Shown piece by piece: positions 1-11,732 of a DNA stretch of 64,000 nucleotides (its first letter is position 1; every line of letters starts with the position of its first letter). Below the pieces are notes generated by a model, which was not told where the DNA came from, did not search any database, and saw nothing but the letters and a program-made list of their open reading frames with translations. The stretch is from Strigops habroptila (taxonomy: Eukaryota > Chordata > Aves > Psittaciformes > Psittacidae). The position numbers and the translations under genes were made by a program. Location of the stretch: positions 1-64,000 of the forward strand of contig NC_044289.2 in the NCBI RefSeq assembly GCF_004027225.2. The letters run 5' to 3'.

Positions 1-451
1 GCGGAGGTTCTTGCCCAAGGATCTGGCGCCGGGCATTTTCCTCCAGGTGCTGGTGGCTGTGCGGCACTGCCACAGCTGCGGTGTCCTGCACCGAGACATC
101 AAGTCCAAGAACATCATCCTCAACCTGGCCACCGGAGAAGTCAAGCTCATTGACTTCGGTTGCAGCACCCTCCTCAGGGACACGGTCTGCACCCAATTTA
201 GCAGTGAGCCCACAGCCGAGGGTGATCGCAGTACCAGGCAGTTTGTGAACAAGAGTCAAGTGCTGGTGACGGGGTGGCGGGTCACACCGAGTGTGTGTCT
301 CCTGTCTGTGGGTCCACCGGTGCAGCCCCCACATCCACGGAGCTGCTTGGGTGAGGATCCGGGAGCAGGCAGCATGCGCCTGATGAGCTGCGCCTGTATC
401 CTGTTGTAGGAACACCTCTGTACTACCCGCCGAAATGGTTCCGCTACCGCA
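1..451 (+). pseudogene. PIM1: PIM1-like serine/threonine kinase, 3' partial copy (PIM-A)
   Basis: This is the C-lobe side of a PIM-family kinase, entering from the left edge. The exon ending at 203 carries the catalytic loop HRDIKSKN and the IDFG metal-binding motif, both intact. A GT donor follows at 204. The intron runs to 409 and ends in a TAG acceptor. The next exon starts at 410 with TPLYYPPKWF, matching the activation segment that opens PIM1 exon 5. About 40 bases later, near 452, homology to PIM stops. The sequence becomes the reverse complement of another PIM copy's intron 1. The last third of the kinase is therefore missing here. Intron position and size match the fuller copy at 42958-43160. 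The kept motifs suggest a young copy, but the fusion makes it a broken gene on what is visible. Confidence 0.82.
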
Positions 452-595
452 GCGCGTGGGGCCCCCGCCAGCCCCCACCGGCCGCTCCCGGCCGAGCGGA
501 GCCGGGTCGTTACTGCCCTTGCCCAGCCGCGGCTCCGCGGCGTGCCGCTCCCCGCCGGTCCCGGAGCGCAGATAGGCCGATGGGTCAAGCAGCAT
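452..595 (-). pseudogene. PIM1: PIM1-like exon 1 and start of intron 1 (PIM-C), cut off
   Basis: Read on the minus strand, ATG at 595-593 opens MLLDPSAYLRSGTGGERHAA, aligning with the N terminus of PIM1 (human MLLSKINSLAHLR) but three codons shorter than the copy at 41872. A GT donor (GTAACG) lies at 513-512, at the same place as in the other copy. Intron 1 then runs into the junction near 452, where it meets PIM-A exon 5 in the opposite orientation. Only the first 27 or so codons remain, so no kinase can be made. Unlike the 41.9-kb copy, this one keeps an ATG start. Confidence 0.75.
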
Positions 596-1560
596 CACGG
601 GCACCTTGCCCGACCGCTCTCCCGGTACCGGCACCCCCGCAGCCGCACCGCGCACCAGGGGTTCGGCGGTTGCAGTGGCCGGGCGGCTGCGGGGCGGGGA
701 AGGAGCGGCCCCTGCCCGCCTGCTCTGCGCAGCGCCGGGCCCCCATCTGTGGCGGCGGTCCCCGACCGGCCCTGGGCGGAGCGGGGGCTGGGGGCGGGCC
801 GGGGAGTGCCGGGGGGCGGAGCTGCCACAGCCAGTATCGGGAGAGCCGAGCGGCGCGGGGAGCCCCGGCGGGGCGGCCGGGAGGAGGCCCCGGGCGCTGG
901 GGAGAGGTGGGGAGCACCATCGCGGGGAGCGGCGGAGGGAGGGCTCCGAGCCGCCGGGAGCTGCTGCTGCCGCCGCGCCTGTTGCTGCTGCCACCGGCCG
1001 TGGCCGCGCTCTCAACGGCTCTGCCCCCGCGCGCCCCGGGCGCCCGCTGCCACCGGACGGAGCGGCCGGCGGGGGGGGGCTCGCGGCCGCGGGAGCCCGT
1101 GGAACGGCGGAGCGGGCCCTGCCCAGCCCCGCGAGCGGGCTCGTGCGCCCCCTGCCCGGCCGCAGCATCCCCGCGGCCGAACCGCAGCGCTGGGACCGCG
1201 GCGCTCCCCGTCCGAGCTCTCCGCGGGGAGCCTGTTCCTCACTTGAGCCCTTTCCCCTGCGGCCTCGCCGCGACCCGGCGGTGCCCGGACCCCGTCCCAC
1301 CCACTCCCTCTGCGCCGCCGTTATTCGCCGCGGGCAAGCCCCCCCCCGCCGCAGAGGGCTGGATCCTGCCTTCCCCGTGCTGCTTTCGGGGGCTGGTCCT
1401 GGGTAACGTGGCTCCACGAGCCTTTGGGGGACCTGCAGAGTCAGTCTCGCTGGGAGACAAACCGCTGGGCCCCGCAGCAGCCACGCTGTGCTTCCCTGCA
1501 CCCCGCATGCTCGCAGCATCCTTCATCCCACAATAAAGGGATGGCTCCATCCATCAAGTG
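596..1560 (-). promoter_or_regulatory. GC/CpG-rich 5' region of PIM-C
   Basis: Very GC- and CpG-rich sequence upstream of the minus-strand PIM start. It is the reverse complement, with small changes, of about 41020-41868, which lies upstream of the other PIM copy. This is the expected CpG-island promoter and 5' leader. Several long ORFs cross it in both directions, which high GC explains. On + an AATAAA occurs near 1533, also kept in the inverted copy, so an antisense transcript ending there is conceivable but unproven. Confidence 0.6.
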
Positions 1561-2153
1561 CTTCCTTTTCTTTCATTCTGCATGGAAAACAGACAAACAA
1601 GACTCCTGCGTTCCCTACACTGTGCACTACTAACTGTGAATGCAAATCCTGCTGGCTCAACACTCGGTCCCATGGCCAGACCCGACAGCACGGACAGCCG
1701 GGGCCAGCTCCCCCCGCCCCAGCCCCAGACAAGACACCCCTGGAGAAAAGCAACCCTCAGCTGCAGACTGAGAATCTGCCCGTGGCAGGGAAACGGCGGC
1801 GACCAGAACTACGGCCACAGGGAGCTGGGGAGCAGGAGCCGCTCCGCACCTCCGCCAGGCTGCTGTCGGGAACACTACGGACCCGGGGACGGGCACGGGA
1901 CACACACGGAGGGGAGGACCCACATGGAAAACCTGGGGCTCAGCGGCTGTAGGAGCAAGGTGCGGGTTGGAAACCCACGCGAATGATAAATAAATAAATA
2001 ACTCACCCACCAGCCAGAGCTCTTTAAAAAAACAAGAACAAAGTCATGAAAAGAAGTTAAAAGCCAAACTTGGAGCAACAAGATCAAAGGTAAAATCTTC
2101 TATCACTAAACTCACTATTAAGAGCTGTACAACAAACTTTGCTCCTGTAGAAC
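1561..2153. other. Upstream flank of PIM-C, shared with the inverted copy
   Basis: Bases to about 1810 match the reverse complement of about 40770-41020 beside the other PIM gene. The next 340 bases, including an AATAAATAAATAA run near 1987, have no counterpart there. No gene is seen. Confidence 0.5.
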
Positions 2154-2568
2154 TGTCGTGGGTTAAAGGGGACAGAGCATAAAACTAGACAGGGGAAAGG
2201 AAAACGCTCACCAGCAGTGATGCCCAATACAATTGCTCAGCACCTGCTGAGCGATACCCAGCCCAACCCGAGCAGCGATCCATCCCTTCGGGGTGACTCC
2301 CTCCAGTTTCTATCATGGGCATGACATGCTTTGGGATGGAATACCCCTTTGGCTAGTTCGGGTCAGGTGTCCTGTCTCTGCTTCCTCCCGCCTTCTTGTG
2401 CCCCTCCTCACTGCAGAGCATGAGACTGAAAAGTCCTTGCTCAGGGTAAGTGCTACGGAGCAACAACTAAACCATTGATGTGTTACCAGCGTTATTGCCA
2501 GAATAAAGCCAGAACACAGCACTGCACCAGCTACAGGGAAGAGAATTAATTCTATCCCAGCCAAAACA
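2154..2568 (-). mobile_element. Solo ERV LTR (avian class, TGT...ACA family)
   Basis: Begins TGTCGTGGGTT and ends in CCAAAACA on +, so in LTR sense it is minus. It shares a core with the LTRs at 40534, 53469 and 62422. No internal region adjoins it. It looks like an old, near full-length solo LTR. Confidence 0.7.
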
Positions 2569-3431
2569 TCACCCTGGGGGCCGGGAGCTCAACCCCGCGG
2601 CCAGCACCAACCCCGCTGCCTGCCCCGGCAGCCTTGAAACCCTTCACACCAAAGAACCGCTTCAATTCCTGAGACAGCCAGGGCTGTGGGTGCCTCTGGA
2701 ACATGGACCCCAGGCAGAGGTTGGGAAGCCCCCCACGAGCCCTGGAGCCATCGTGCAGGGTTGGTGCACCCGGGTGATGCTGGCCCTGGCTGTGCGAAGG
2801 CCCCTCCTCTTGGGTGCTGCCCGACGATGCCGCAGGTGCTGCTCTGGGAAGTTCTCAGAGTTGTGTCCCCACAGCGACTGCTGTAGGGGAGTTACTGGAT
2901 GCAATATAAGCAGCTAGAGCGGCGATGTCACGCTGCATGGCAGGTGATGTCACAGTGCATGGCAGGTGATGTCACCATGCATGGCAGGCGATGTCACCAT
3001 GCAGGGATGGGGGGTGTCACACTGAGGGCTGGGAATGTCGCAGTGTGTAGCTGGGGATGTCACAGCGCGTCACAGCACCTGACCCGCTGCCTACCCAGGG
3101 GATAGGGAGCTGATCCCCGAGGCCAGCACCGGCCCTGCTGCCTGCCCAGGCACCAAGACGGGAACCACCAGAGGAGCTGCTGTTGCCTTCTCCATGGCCC
3201 GCTTGTGCTCCGTGGGGCAGTTGTTGCCTCCCGGTGCCTCTGGTGACAAGTTCCACGGGGTTCCGTGGCCTCGCACACCTGATCACGGGGTGTTCCAGAA
3301 TCAGCCACTCCTGTGGTCCCCATGTTCCCATGGTCATTGTGCTGCAGAAGAGGGGGTGTGCAGCGGGATCCCCATGCGGGGCGGGACGGGGCCTTTCCTC
3401 ATGGAGCAGCCGCCCCCTCATGGAACCCCAG
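2569..3431. other. No gene seen
   Basis: GC-rich sequence with short ORFs only. It contains the tandem repeat listed at 2919-3065. Otherwise I see nothing I can name. Confidence 0.4.
2919..3065. repeat. Short tandem repeat, about 24-bp unit
   Basis: Four to six units built on GATGTCACCATGCATGGCAG, decaying toward the right. The unit contains GATGTCAC, close to a CRE half site, and the palindrome ATGCAT. Function is unknown. Confidence 0.7.
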
Positions 3432-3745
3432 AGGCACGGGATGGGTTGGGTTGAAGGGACCTTAAAGCTCATCCAGCTCCAACCCCTGCCATGGGCAGGG
3501 ACACCTTCCACTAGAGGAGGTTGCTCCAAGCCCCTGTGTCCAACCTGGCCTTGAACACTGCCAGGGATGGGGCAGCCACAGCTTCTCTGGGCACCCTGTG
3601 CCAGCGCCTCAGCACCCTCACAGGGAAAAACTTCTTCCTGAGATCTCATCTCATCTCCCCTCCCTGTCAGTTTAAAGCCATTCCCCCTTGTCCCATCACT
3701 ACACCCCCTTTAAAAGAATCCCTCTCCAGCTTTCTTGGAGACATC
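3432..3745 (-). mobile_element. CR1 LINE 3' end
   Basis: Carries the CR1 3' UTR and ORF2 tail in reverse: CCATGGGCAGGGACACC, then GTTGCTCCAAGCCCCTGTGT, then the CAGGGAAAAACTTCTTCCT block. Truncated at its 5' end, as is usual. Confidence 0.88.
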
Positions 3746-5698
3746 CCATTAGGTACTTGGAAGGCAAACTCATTGTCTAAATCATTGTCTGAAAAATCAT
3801 TTACATCATATTCAAATCATTGTGAAATCACTGTTGAAATAAAATTCAATTATTGCTTAATCACCATTGGATTCCCTTAGACAACTCTTCTATCATGTTC
3901 ACAGCTAGCTCTTTGTATCTACCTGTCTCTCTAAAACATTCCTCATGAGATTATCCCTGTGTAGGAACGTGACCCCGTGAGGCGCTGCTTGCACCAGGCA
4001 CGTGGTGCCCGAGTGTATTTTACTGTGTAGGACACTTTGTCCTGCTTTCCTTTGCTTTGCTTGCCCAGAGGAACAATCCTGCTGTGCCCGTGGGCAGGCA
4101 GGTCTCTAAGGCAGCCAGGCTGGGAGTTGGTGCACAGGAGCTGCACCATCCAGCCGCCAGCTTCAGTGGAGAAGTGGGATGTGAGGAGAAGTGACGCAAG
4201 TCCCAGGTGGACGATGAGAGCAATGTTGGGTGGGGAGGTGAGGAGCGAGGTGCTCAGTGCAGCGCTGGACCTTAAGGGCTGCTTTTCCTGCCTGTCCAGG
4301 CCTCTGGAAGAGACACTCAGGAGCAATGGCAATGGAATAGAAATTTCTAAACTGAAAAGTAACAAAATAAACACTTTCATTTTTTTTCCTTATGAGATGC
4401 TCTTTGTAATCTTCCTGCACTCTGAAACCTTCAAATTGCTGTGCAATCTGAAAGACTTGACAAAAAACAAAGGTTTTAATGAGCCCCATGGTGTATTTGG
4501 GCTGAGTCCATGAACCTCAGGTACTGAGAGGAGACTGAAGAAACCTCTCAAGAAGTCCAAGTCAGAAACAAAGCCCCAAGTCCCTTCAGCATTAATGGGC
4601 CCCACTGAGGGCTGTTACTGACAAAGCCTCCCCAGGGACTCGTTAAAACAAGTAACTGGAGGCTGTGATTACAGGGAGACAAAGGCAAAATGCAGGTGCC
4701 TGATGGTGAGAACACCCTTGGTTTGTTGGATGAAGCAGAAAGGCCAAGCCCTGAGCACAGCCCTTGGAGAAGTAGAGCCTGAAATCCTGAGAATGAAAGT
4801 TCTCCTCATAGGCCTTGCTGAAAGAGGCAACTGCCATAGCCCAGGGGACAGAGACCTTTTGTTCTTTTGGCCTTTCAGCCTTGCCAGAATCCTCAGGCAT
4901 CTCTGCTGCAGGCTGTCCTGCACTGGCCCATGCCTGCACCTCTTTCCCTTCAGGCTGTTGACACCCATCTTGCTTTCCCACCTAGCTCTCACCCTGGCAT
5001 TTCTGTACCTTCAGTCACATCTCTCCACCTATTGCTGTCTGTTCCTTTAAACACAAAGCCATGGGCTGATCCAGACTCCCTCTGGGTGACCTCTTACACC
5101 ACAAGTTAACCTTTTGAGAGCCATTTCTCTTTCCTAACTTTGAGTCTGAACCTTCCAAGCTGCACACTGTATCGGTTTCCTTGTCTTCCCACTACCAAGA
5201 AAACCTCCATCATCTCTGAAACCTCTCTTCAAGTAGTTGTAGGCGGCTCCTATAGTGTCAGTTCAGCAGGCGGAGTGAATATCCCTCAGCAAGGCCACCT
5301 GAAGGAGGCTTCTAGAAGAATGAGTGATATATAGAACTACGTACCATGGGAGAGCAGTGGGAAAAGGGAATGGTCTGGATTGAGAACTTTTCGGCAAGAG
5401 CCAAAAGGAAAGGTGGTGTCCTTGGGTGCAAGGTACCCCATGCTCTGGGGACAGGGCACCTCATTTGGGACAGCTTCCTGCCCATAGCACCCTCTCTGCT
5501 GCGCACACCCCGCTCTCTGCCCACACTCACAAGTGTCTCCCAGAACCTTTGCACTTCCCCTGCAGCAGCGACACCTCACTCCAGGAGGTTCCTGCATTCC
5601 CCAGGCTCAGGGATGGTTCCTGCATTCCAGGCAAGTTTGGGTGGTGCAGGAGAGGCAGACAGGGAGGTGGGCTCATGGGGCATGATGAGCAGTGCTCA
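3746..5698. other. No gene seen
   Basis: Mixed-composition sequence with only short ORFs and no convincing splice-bounded exon. About 4080-4240 resembles 13830-13960 (a stretch around GGAGCTGCACCATCCAGC), so it is probably an old local repeat of unknown kind. Confidence 0.35.
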
Positions 5699-8370
5699 GG
5701 CACCCCCAGCAGTGGGCATTCCCCATGTGCCACGCTGAGGCATGTTCCCATGAGGGAAACTTCTCAGGTAACCTCTGGTTTGTCCAGGGTCTGCAGCCAC
5801 ACTCCAAGGGACACCTACTCCTCCTCCACCTACAGACATCAGCTGCTCTCCATTGCTGGGCTCAGTCCTGCTTGTAAGGATTTGTTAAAGCCCTGAACCA
5901 TCCCCTTGCTTCTTGCTGACTTCCCTCCACCCTCTCTCACCTCCCTACACACTGCTCATGGCCACTAGTAACTAACTGAAGAGTTAAGAAGCTCTCAAGG
6001 CTTTCCTCAGTGAGTGACCACGTTTCTCCATTCACCACTGATGGATCCTAGAAAGGCCAGTTGAGGAAACCCATTAGGATGTGTGATGGCAGGACTCCCC
6101 TGAGGCACCTCTATGCTCTTTTGCAGGTCTAAGTGCTTTTGCAAGGCTCCAGGAGTTCGTTTGGTGCCATTCCTTTGGGGTTCATTTCTTGAAACACAAA
6201 GCTTTGGGCTGATCTGGACTCCTCTTGGGTGGCCTATTGTTCCACGGCACTTCTTGCTTCTGAGAAACTTAATTAATTAAAGAATGTTATTGCTGTCATT
6301 CACTCTTACTTGACAAGGTAGCTCTAACTGCACTGTGGGTAACCTCTGGCATGAAGTTGTTAGACCAGTGCTGCTTCTCTCTTTGCTGAATGTTACCATT
6401 TAACGGCAACAGCTCTCTCCTGAGAGGAATGCTTCTTTCCATGGGTACTCGGAAAGACCATTCTTGTGCTGGGAAGGGGCTGTCCTGTGAGGCCGGTCAG
6501 ATTTGCTCATACTCCTTCACTCTAAGAGCCTCTTCCCATGGAACCACCTGGATCAGTCCCCAAGCAAGTCCAAGTCTTCTCCTCTGGAGTCCAGAGTCTG
6601 TTCTCTGCTGCTGGCCTTCCTCATGGCCTTTGGCATCTGAGACCCCACTATTGCATGCTCATGACAGCCAAGGCTGACACTGGTTGGAGACCTTTTAGCA
6701 GCCTTCCAGTATCTGAAGGGGGCCTACAAGGACGCTGGAGAGGGATTCTTCATTAGGGACTGTAGTGGTAGGACAAGGGGTAACGGCTTCAAACTTAAAC
6801 AGGGGAAGTTTAGGTTAGATATAAGGAAGAAGTTCTTTACTGTGCAGGTGGTGAGGCACTGGAATGGGCTGCCCAAGGAAGTTGTGAATGCTCCATCCCT
6901 GGCGGTGTCCAAGGCCAGGTTGGATGGAGTCTTGGGTGACATGGTCTAGTGTGGTGTCCCTGTCCATGGCAGGGGGGTTGGAACTAGATAATCTTAAGGT
7001 CCTTTCCAACCCAAACTATTCTGTGATTCTACGATGGTCACATCCTGACCAGCTTTTCCTTGGTGGCCAGGATCAGGTCCAGGGGAGCACCACACTTTTT
7101 GGCCCGCCCTGCATCTGTGTTAACAGGTCATTCCAAGACCCTCCAGACTGTTGCACCCTGTTGCTTTGCCTGGCCAGGGAATGCCGGGGCAATTCCAGTT
7201 CCATAGGAACCTGCTCATTAACCTGGAGACTTCCTCAGGTGCTGGCAAAAGACCTTTTCTCTTTCCCCTCCCTGATCAAGTAGTTTGTAACTGTGCTGTA
7301 ACAATGTCCCTCTTAATGACTCCTCTGATCCCCAGTGAGAAAAGCCAACCCAACCTGTTCCCTGTCACATAGAGGACCTCCAGAAACCCAAGCTTCCCCT
7401 TCAGGCAGGGATCGTCCATACTCCTCATCCTGCTTGTCCCCATGCTACACCTCCTGGGGTTTCAGCCATCAAAGGGACATGAGATCATCTGTACAATTCT
7501 CCCCTTACAGAGCTAGATCTAAGGAACAGCATTTTAAATGATGCCTCCCAGAGTCCAGTGCCTTTCTTCCTGGGACAAGAACAGACCAGCACGTCCTGGG
7601 GAAAAACATTCTCCCAGCACCTTGGATGCTGCCCCTTTGCTCCCATGGACTGGTAAGGGTGTAGTTTGCAAAGGAACCCCTGGCTTGATCCCCATCCAGC
7701 GCTGGTTGTTCCCCTTTCCCATCCAGAGTCCTGTTTAAAGGACAAAGGCCTGGGAGACCTTGCTGGTGGGAACTGAGGCAAAGAGGAGATAGGCTATCTG
7801 AGATCTACCTGCATGTACTCTTGCTTTACTCAGTAGTGGTGCTGTGTTATCTTGTTTCTTCTTTAACTGTTCCTGAAGTAGGAGCAGCTCATCCTGATGC
7901 CCTTGAATTCCTGTTTGAGTTGGACTGAGTTTTGCTATGACCCATCGCTGTGCTTGGAGGATGCTGCCTCTGAAGGCCAGATGGACCCAGGCACACAGTT
8001 AAAATGCTTGGGCTGATCTTTGGTTGAATCATGAAGGCAGCAAGTAAAGAACATGCTGAGCAGATCTTTTTGCTCACTCAGTGCCTGCAGCTAATGAGTG
8101 TAAGAAAGGACAGACCTTGCATCACTGATAGAAACTGATGGCTGATGCCTCTGATGGCAACCAAGATTTGCAGAGGGGAATCTCTCTGCAATGCTGAAAG
8201 AATATGCCCCCAGATGCTGTCCAGTCTCTATATCAGACTGCACGTATCTTTAATCTGTTTCTATAATCTGCATGTAACTTTGACCATGTCTGTCACCCCA
8301 AATGTCACCAGAGATTTACATCTGGATACCTCACTCCTGGCTCCCATCACTGTTAACGACCAACCATGAG
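5699..8370 (+). repeat. OR upstream cassette, copy 1 (segmental duplication)
   Basis: Directly repeated at about 46500-48790 with high identity, including the blocks CCCAGCAGTGGGCATTCCCC and GACAAGAACAGACCAGCACG. Both copies sit on the 5' side of an OR14-like gene. The main difference is a CR1 insertion at 6688-7036 present only here. No coding exon was recognised. It may hold an upstream non-coding exon or promoter of the receptor unit. Confidence 0.75.
6688..7036 (+). mobile_element. CR1 LINE 3' end inside the OR cassette
   Basis: Encodes the CR1 ORF2 tail, then the 3' UTR ending ATTCTGTGATTCTACGATGG. The paralogous block at about 47470 lacks it, so it inserted after the cassette duplicated or was removed from the other copy. 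Confidence 0.88.
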
Positions 8371-8868
8371 AGATGAGACAAGGAGCTCTGCTGGGCAAGG
8401 AGCCGACTGTCTCTCTAGAACATCTCCTCTGCAGTTCCCTGCCTGTCTGCTCTGCCTGTCCTGCTGGGCTTGCAACCTGTCCGCAGACAGGCACAGCTCT
8501 CCCGCAGGTTCCTTGGGAGTGCGGAGCCTTCCCTTGGGGGTCATCGCTCTGCGCTCAGAGCCCTTTACTTCTCCCCATGAGGGGCTGTGTCCTGCTCTGT
8601 CTATCACATATTCTCCTAACTTCTCCTAACTTTGCACTAAAGCAACGACAGCAAAGCCCTTTTATCTGTCCTGTCCTGGGACTCTTCACATTTCACTCAC
8701 AAAAAGTAGAATTCCAAAATCTAAAAAAAGAACTTGTCAGATATGAACGTAGGGAAAAAAACCAAACAACTTCGAACTTGGGGGTGTGTGTGGAAAATTG
8801 ACTGGTTCTCCTCTGAGAAGTCTGTTCTAAGTTGTCACTGCCTGTTCCTTCTTATCCTGAAGCAGCAC

Positions 8869-9838
8869 ATGTCTACCGGCAGCTCCATCACCCACTTCCT
8901 CCTCCTGCCATTCGCAGACACGCGGGAGCTGCAGCTCTGGCACTTCTGGCTCTTCCTGGGCATCTCCCTGGCTGCGCTCCTGGGCAACGGCCTCATCATC
9001 ACCAGCACAGCCTGCGACCAGCACCTCCACACCCCCATGTACTTCTTCCTGCTCAACCTCTCCCTCCTGGACCTGGGCTGCATCTCCACCACTGTCCCCA
9101 AATCCATGGCCAATTCCCTCTGGAACACCAGGGCCATCTCCTTTGCAGGATGTGTTGCACAGGTCTTTCTGTTCATCTTTTTCATTTCAGCAGAGTTTTA
9201 TCTTCTCACCATCATGTCCTACGACCGCTACGTGGCCATCTGCAAGCCCCTGCACTACGGGACCCTCCTGGGCAGCAGAGCTTGTGTCCACATGGCAGCA
9301 GCTGCCTGGGGCACTGGGTTTCTCAATGCTCTGCTGCACACAGCCAATACATTTTCCCTACCCCTCTGCCGAGGCAATGCTGTGGAGCAGTTCTTCTGTG
9401 AACTTCCCCCAGATCCTCAAGCTCTCCTGCTCACATTCCTACCTCAGGGAAATTGGGCTTGTTGTGCTTGGTGCCTGCTTAGCATTCGGATGTTTTGTTT
9501 TCATTGTGGGGTCCTATGTGCAGATCTTCAGGGCCGTGCTGAGGATCCCCTCTGAGCAGGGGCGCCACAAAGCCTTTTCCACGTGCCTCCCTCACCTGGC
9601 CGTGGTCTCCCTGTTTGCCAGCACTGGCATCTTTGCCTACCTCAAGCCCCCCTCCATCTCTTCTGTATCTCTTGATCTGGCCATGGCAGTGCTGTACTCG
9701 GTGGTGCCTCCAGCAGTGAACCCCCTCATCTACAGCCTGAGGAACCAGGAGCTCCGGGATGCTCTGAGGAAGCTGGTGACTGGATGTGTTTCAGCAGCCA
9801 TACACTGCCTGCTTTCCTCTGCAAAGGGCTCCCAGTGA
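8869..9838 (+). pseudogene. OR14-like olfactory receptor, frameshifted (OR-A)
   Basis: A class A GPCR odorant receptor of the avian gamma-c (OR14-like) expansion. ATG at 8869 opens MSTGSSITHFLLLPFADTRE. TM1 keeps LLGNGLII, TM2 has HTPMYFFLLNLS, TM3 ends in MSYDRYVAIC, TM6 has KAFSTCLPHL and TM7 has NPLIYSLRNQ, ending at TGA 9836-9838. One extra base in the C run at 9401-9410, in the extracellular loop 2/TM5 region, throws the frame. The two halves are otherwise open. An intronless coding exon is normal for ORs, and a pyrimidine tract with AG lies just upstream of the ATG. The Asn of the usual N-terminal glycosylation site is Thr here. One indel only suggests recent loss or a sequencing/assembly error. 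Confidence 0.88.
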
Positions 9839-10260
9839 AGGTCATGACAGGACACATCTGTCTTTCTTGCCTTAGATTTCTTTTCCTGTTTCAGCTTGTT
9901 ATATTCTTGTCTTCATAGGAATCTCGGTTTTTGTCCCCTCCTACTTCAGTATCTCCCTGCCTTGTGTGACTCATAGACTTTGTGTCACTGAGGGTCTCTC
10001 ATTGTGTTTAAGGGAAATAAATGATCCTGCAATAACTCCTTCTCTGTGGTATGTTCTTACATAGCAGGAATGAAGGGGAATGAAATCAGCTTTCTGGCTG
10101 CTCCAGCTCTGGGATGGCTGCTCTGTGCCTGGATCAGGAAGAGCTCTTGAGGACACCAAAGGTCAGGGCTGTTGTGCTGGTGTGGGGAGATGAGATGGCA
10201 TGGGGGGGATGCAGAGCTCTCTCTCAGGGTGTCCTGGGGAGGAGAGCAGGGGACACAGGT
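9839..10260 (+). other. OR-A 3' flank with poly(A) signal
   Basis: AATAAA at 10016-10021 is the likely OR poly(A) signal. The following 240 bases, through GGAGAGCAGGGGACACAGGTG, recur after OR-B, OR-C and OR-E, so the duplicated unit extends well beyond the gene. Confidence 0.65.
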
Positions 10261-11628
10261 GTCTCCTTTCCCTTTTGCCCTCCATGTTCACCCCTCTGTG
10301 GGGCTGGCTCCTCGCTGACCCCCAGGAGCTGCTGTGCCCTGCACAGGGGCTGAGGCTGTGTGTGACTGCCCAGAGCACCCTGCAGTGGGCTCTCCTGTGG
10401 GGCCAGCCCTGACCGGGCTGTGCTGGGGAGAGGGCTTTGGCTTCAGAGCGGGCAGGGGAGGTGGGAGAGCTTGGAGGGAGCTGGGCTGGGCTGGAAGTAC
10501 CTGGGAGAGAACAACATCAGTGTCTGTGTTGTACTGCATGGCCATGCAGGGTGAGGGCTCACACCAGGGCGTTGTGGTGCAGAGCCAGGGCTTGTGGAAG
10601 AGATTGCAGACATGTAAGTGCAGGACAGAGGAGGCTGGTCTGAGCCCTTGGTGTCAGAAGCAGAGCAGGGATGTGTCCCAGGGCACTTGTCACCCCCAAG
10701 ACTCTCTCAATGGCCAGTTCCAGCTCTGGCTTCTGAGCAAGGTTTACGGGTGAGTTTCACTGTAAGGCAATATCCACCCTACTGCTGGGCTCAGTCTTTA
10801 GACCTGGGTTTTAACCACAACAACGCTCTGGCTCTAACAGCTAATGAGCTCCCAATGACATCACAAGCATCAGCACAATCCAGGTGCCTGCTCCTGGCCT
10901 GTCACCTGCGCAGCCACCCATGACACCACTGACACCTGCATAAGGCAGGGTCTGCTCCTGCCCCATCAACTGCTCAGGCACCTCTCACACCAGCAGCTCC
11001 TGCACACACAAGGCTTCTGCTTCGCCCCCAGCACCTCTGCAGGCAGAGCTGAGCTCCAAGCACAGGAACAAGCCCAGTGCCTCCTCCTCACCTCTCCCCT
11101 GCTCCTACAACTGGGATGTCACCAACACCGGTACAAGCCATGGTCCTGCTCCTGCGCTATAGCTGCACAGCCAACAGTGACATCATGAGCCCCTGTACCA
11201 GCTGGCCGTTCATTTCCAACCAGCTCCTGAGCTACCGGTGACAGCACCAGCAGATGCACGAGCCTGGGGCTGCTCCTGCCCCATCAACTGCTCAGGCACC
11301 TTTGACACCACCAGCACCTGCACTTAAGCTGGGTGGTGCTGAGTTACCGCTGGGTTAAACCGTGACACGGTGTCATGACCTGTCCCTGCATTCCTGCTCA
11401 CACCCTGCACGGTCCCTCCAGTGTGGGCCTGGGCTTTGGGCCTGCACAGACTCAGAGATACCCACTTGGCCATTCCAGCCATGGGCCTCTCCAGATCCTG
11501 GTGCCCTTCTCCTCCTCCTTGCTCGCCCCACATAGAATGGACCAGCAAAGCACCTACCAAAGTTCAACCCAAATGCACGCACATGAAACTGCCCACACAG
11601 CAAAGAGCCAGGAGCAGAGTTTAATCAG
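10261..11628. other. No coding gene; inverted copy of the duplicated promoter/exon unit
   Basis: About 10965-11130 is the reverse complement of about 19000-19180 (shared CAGCAGCTCCTGCACACACA and CTGAGCTCCAAGCACA). CATCAACTGCTCAGGCACCT occurs twice (near 10965 and 11285), which indicates internal tandem repetition. Only short ORFs. Confidence 0.55.
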
Positions 11629-11732
11629 TGTCGCAGTTTAACCCCAGGAGGCAGCAAAATACCACAGAGCTGCTCACTCACTCCCCACCAGCAGGATGGG
11701 AGGGAGCATTGAGAAGGGGAAAGGGAGACAAC
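11629..11732 (-). mobile_element. ERV LTR end fragment
   Basis: Begins TGTCGCAGTTTAACCCC, the reversed 3' end of the same LTR class as at 62422. It directly abuts an LTR piece in the other orientation. Confidence 0.55.

Noticed and set aside
542-1536. Long ORFs (234-318 codons) on + across the CpG-rich PIM leader
   Set aside because: GC-rich sequence gives long frames in all directions. No domain, and the frame comes from an antisense leader. Kept only as part of the fusion finding.
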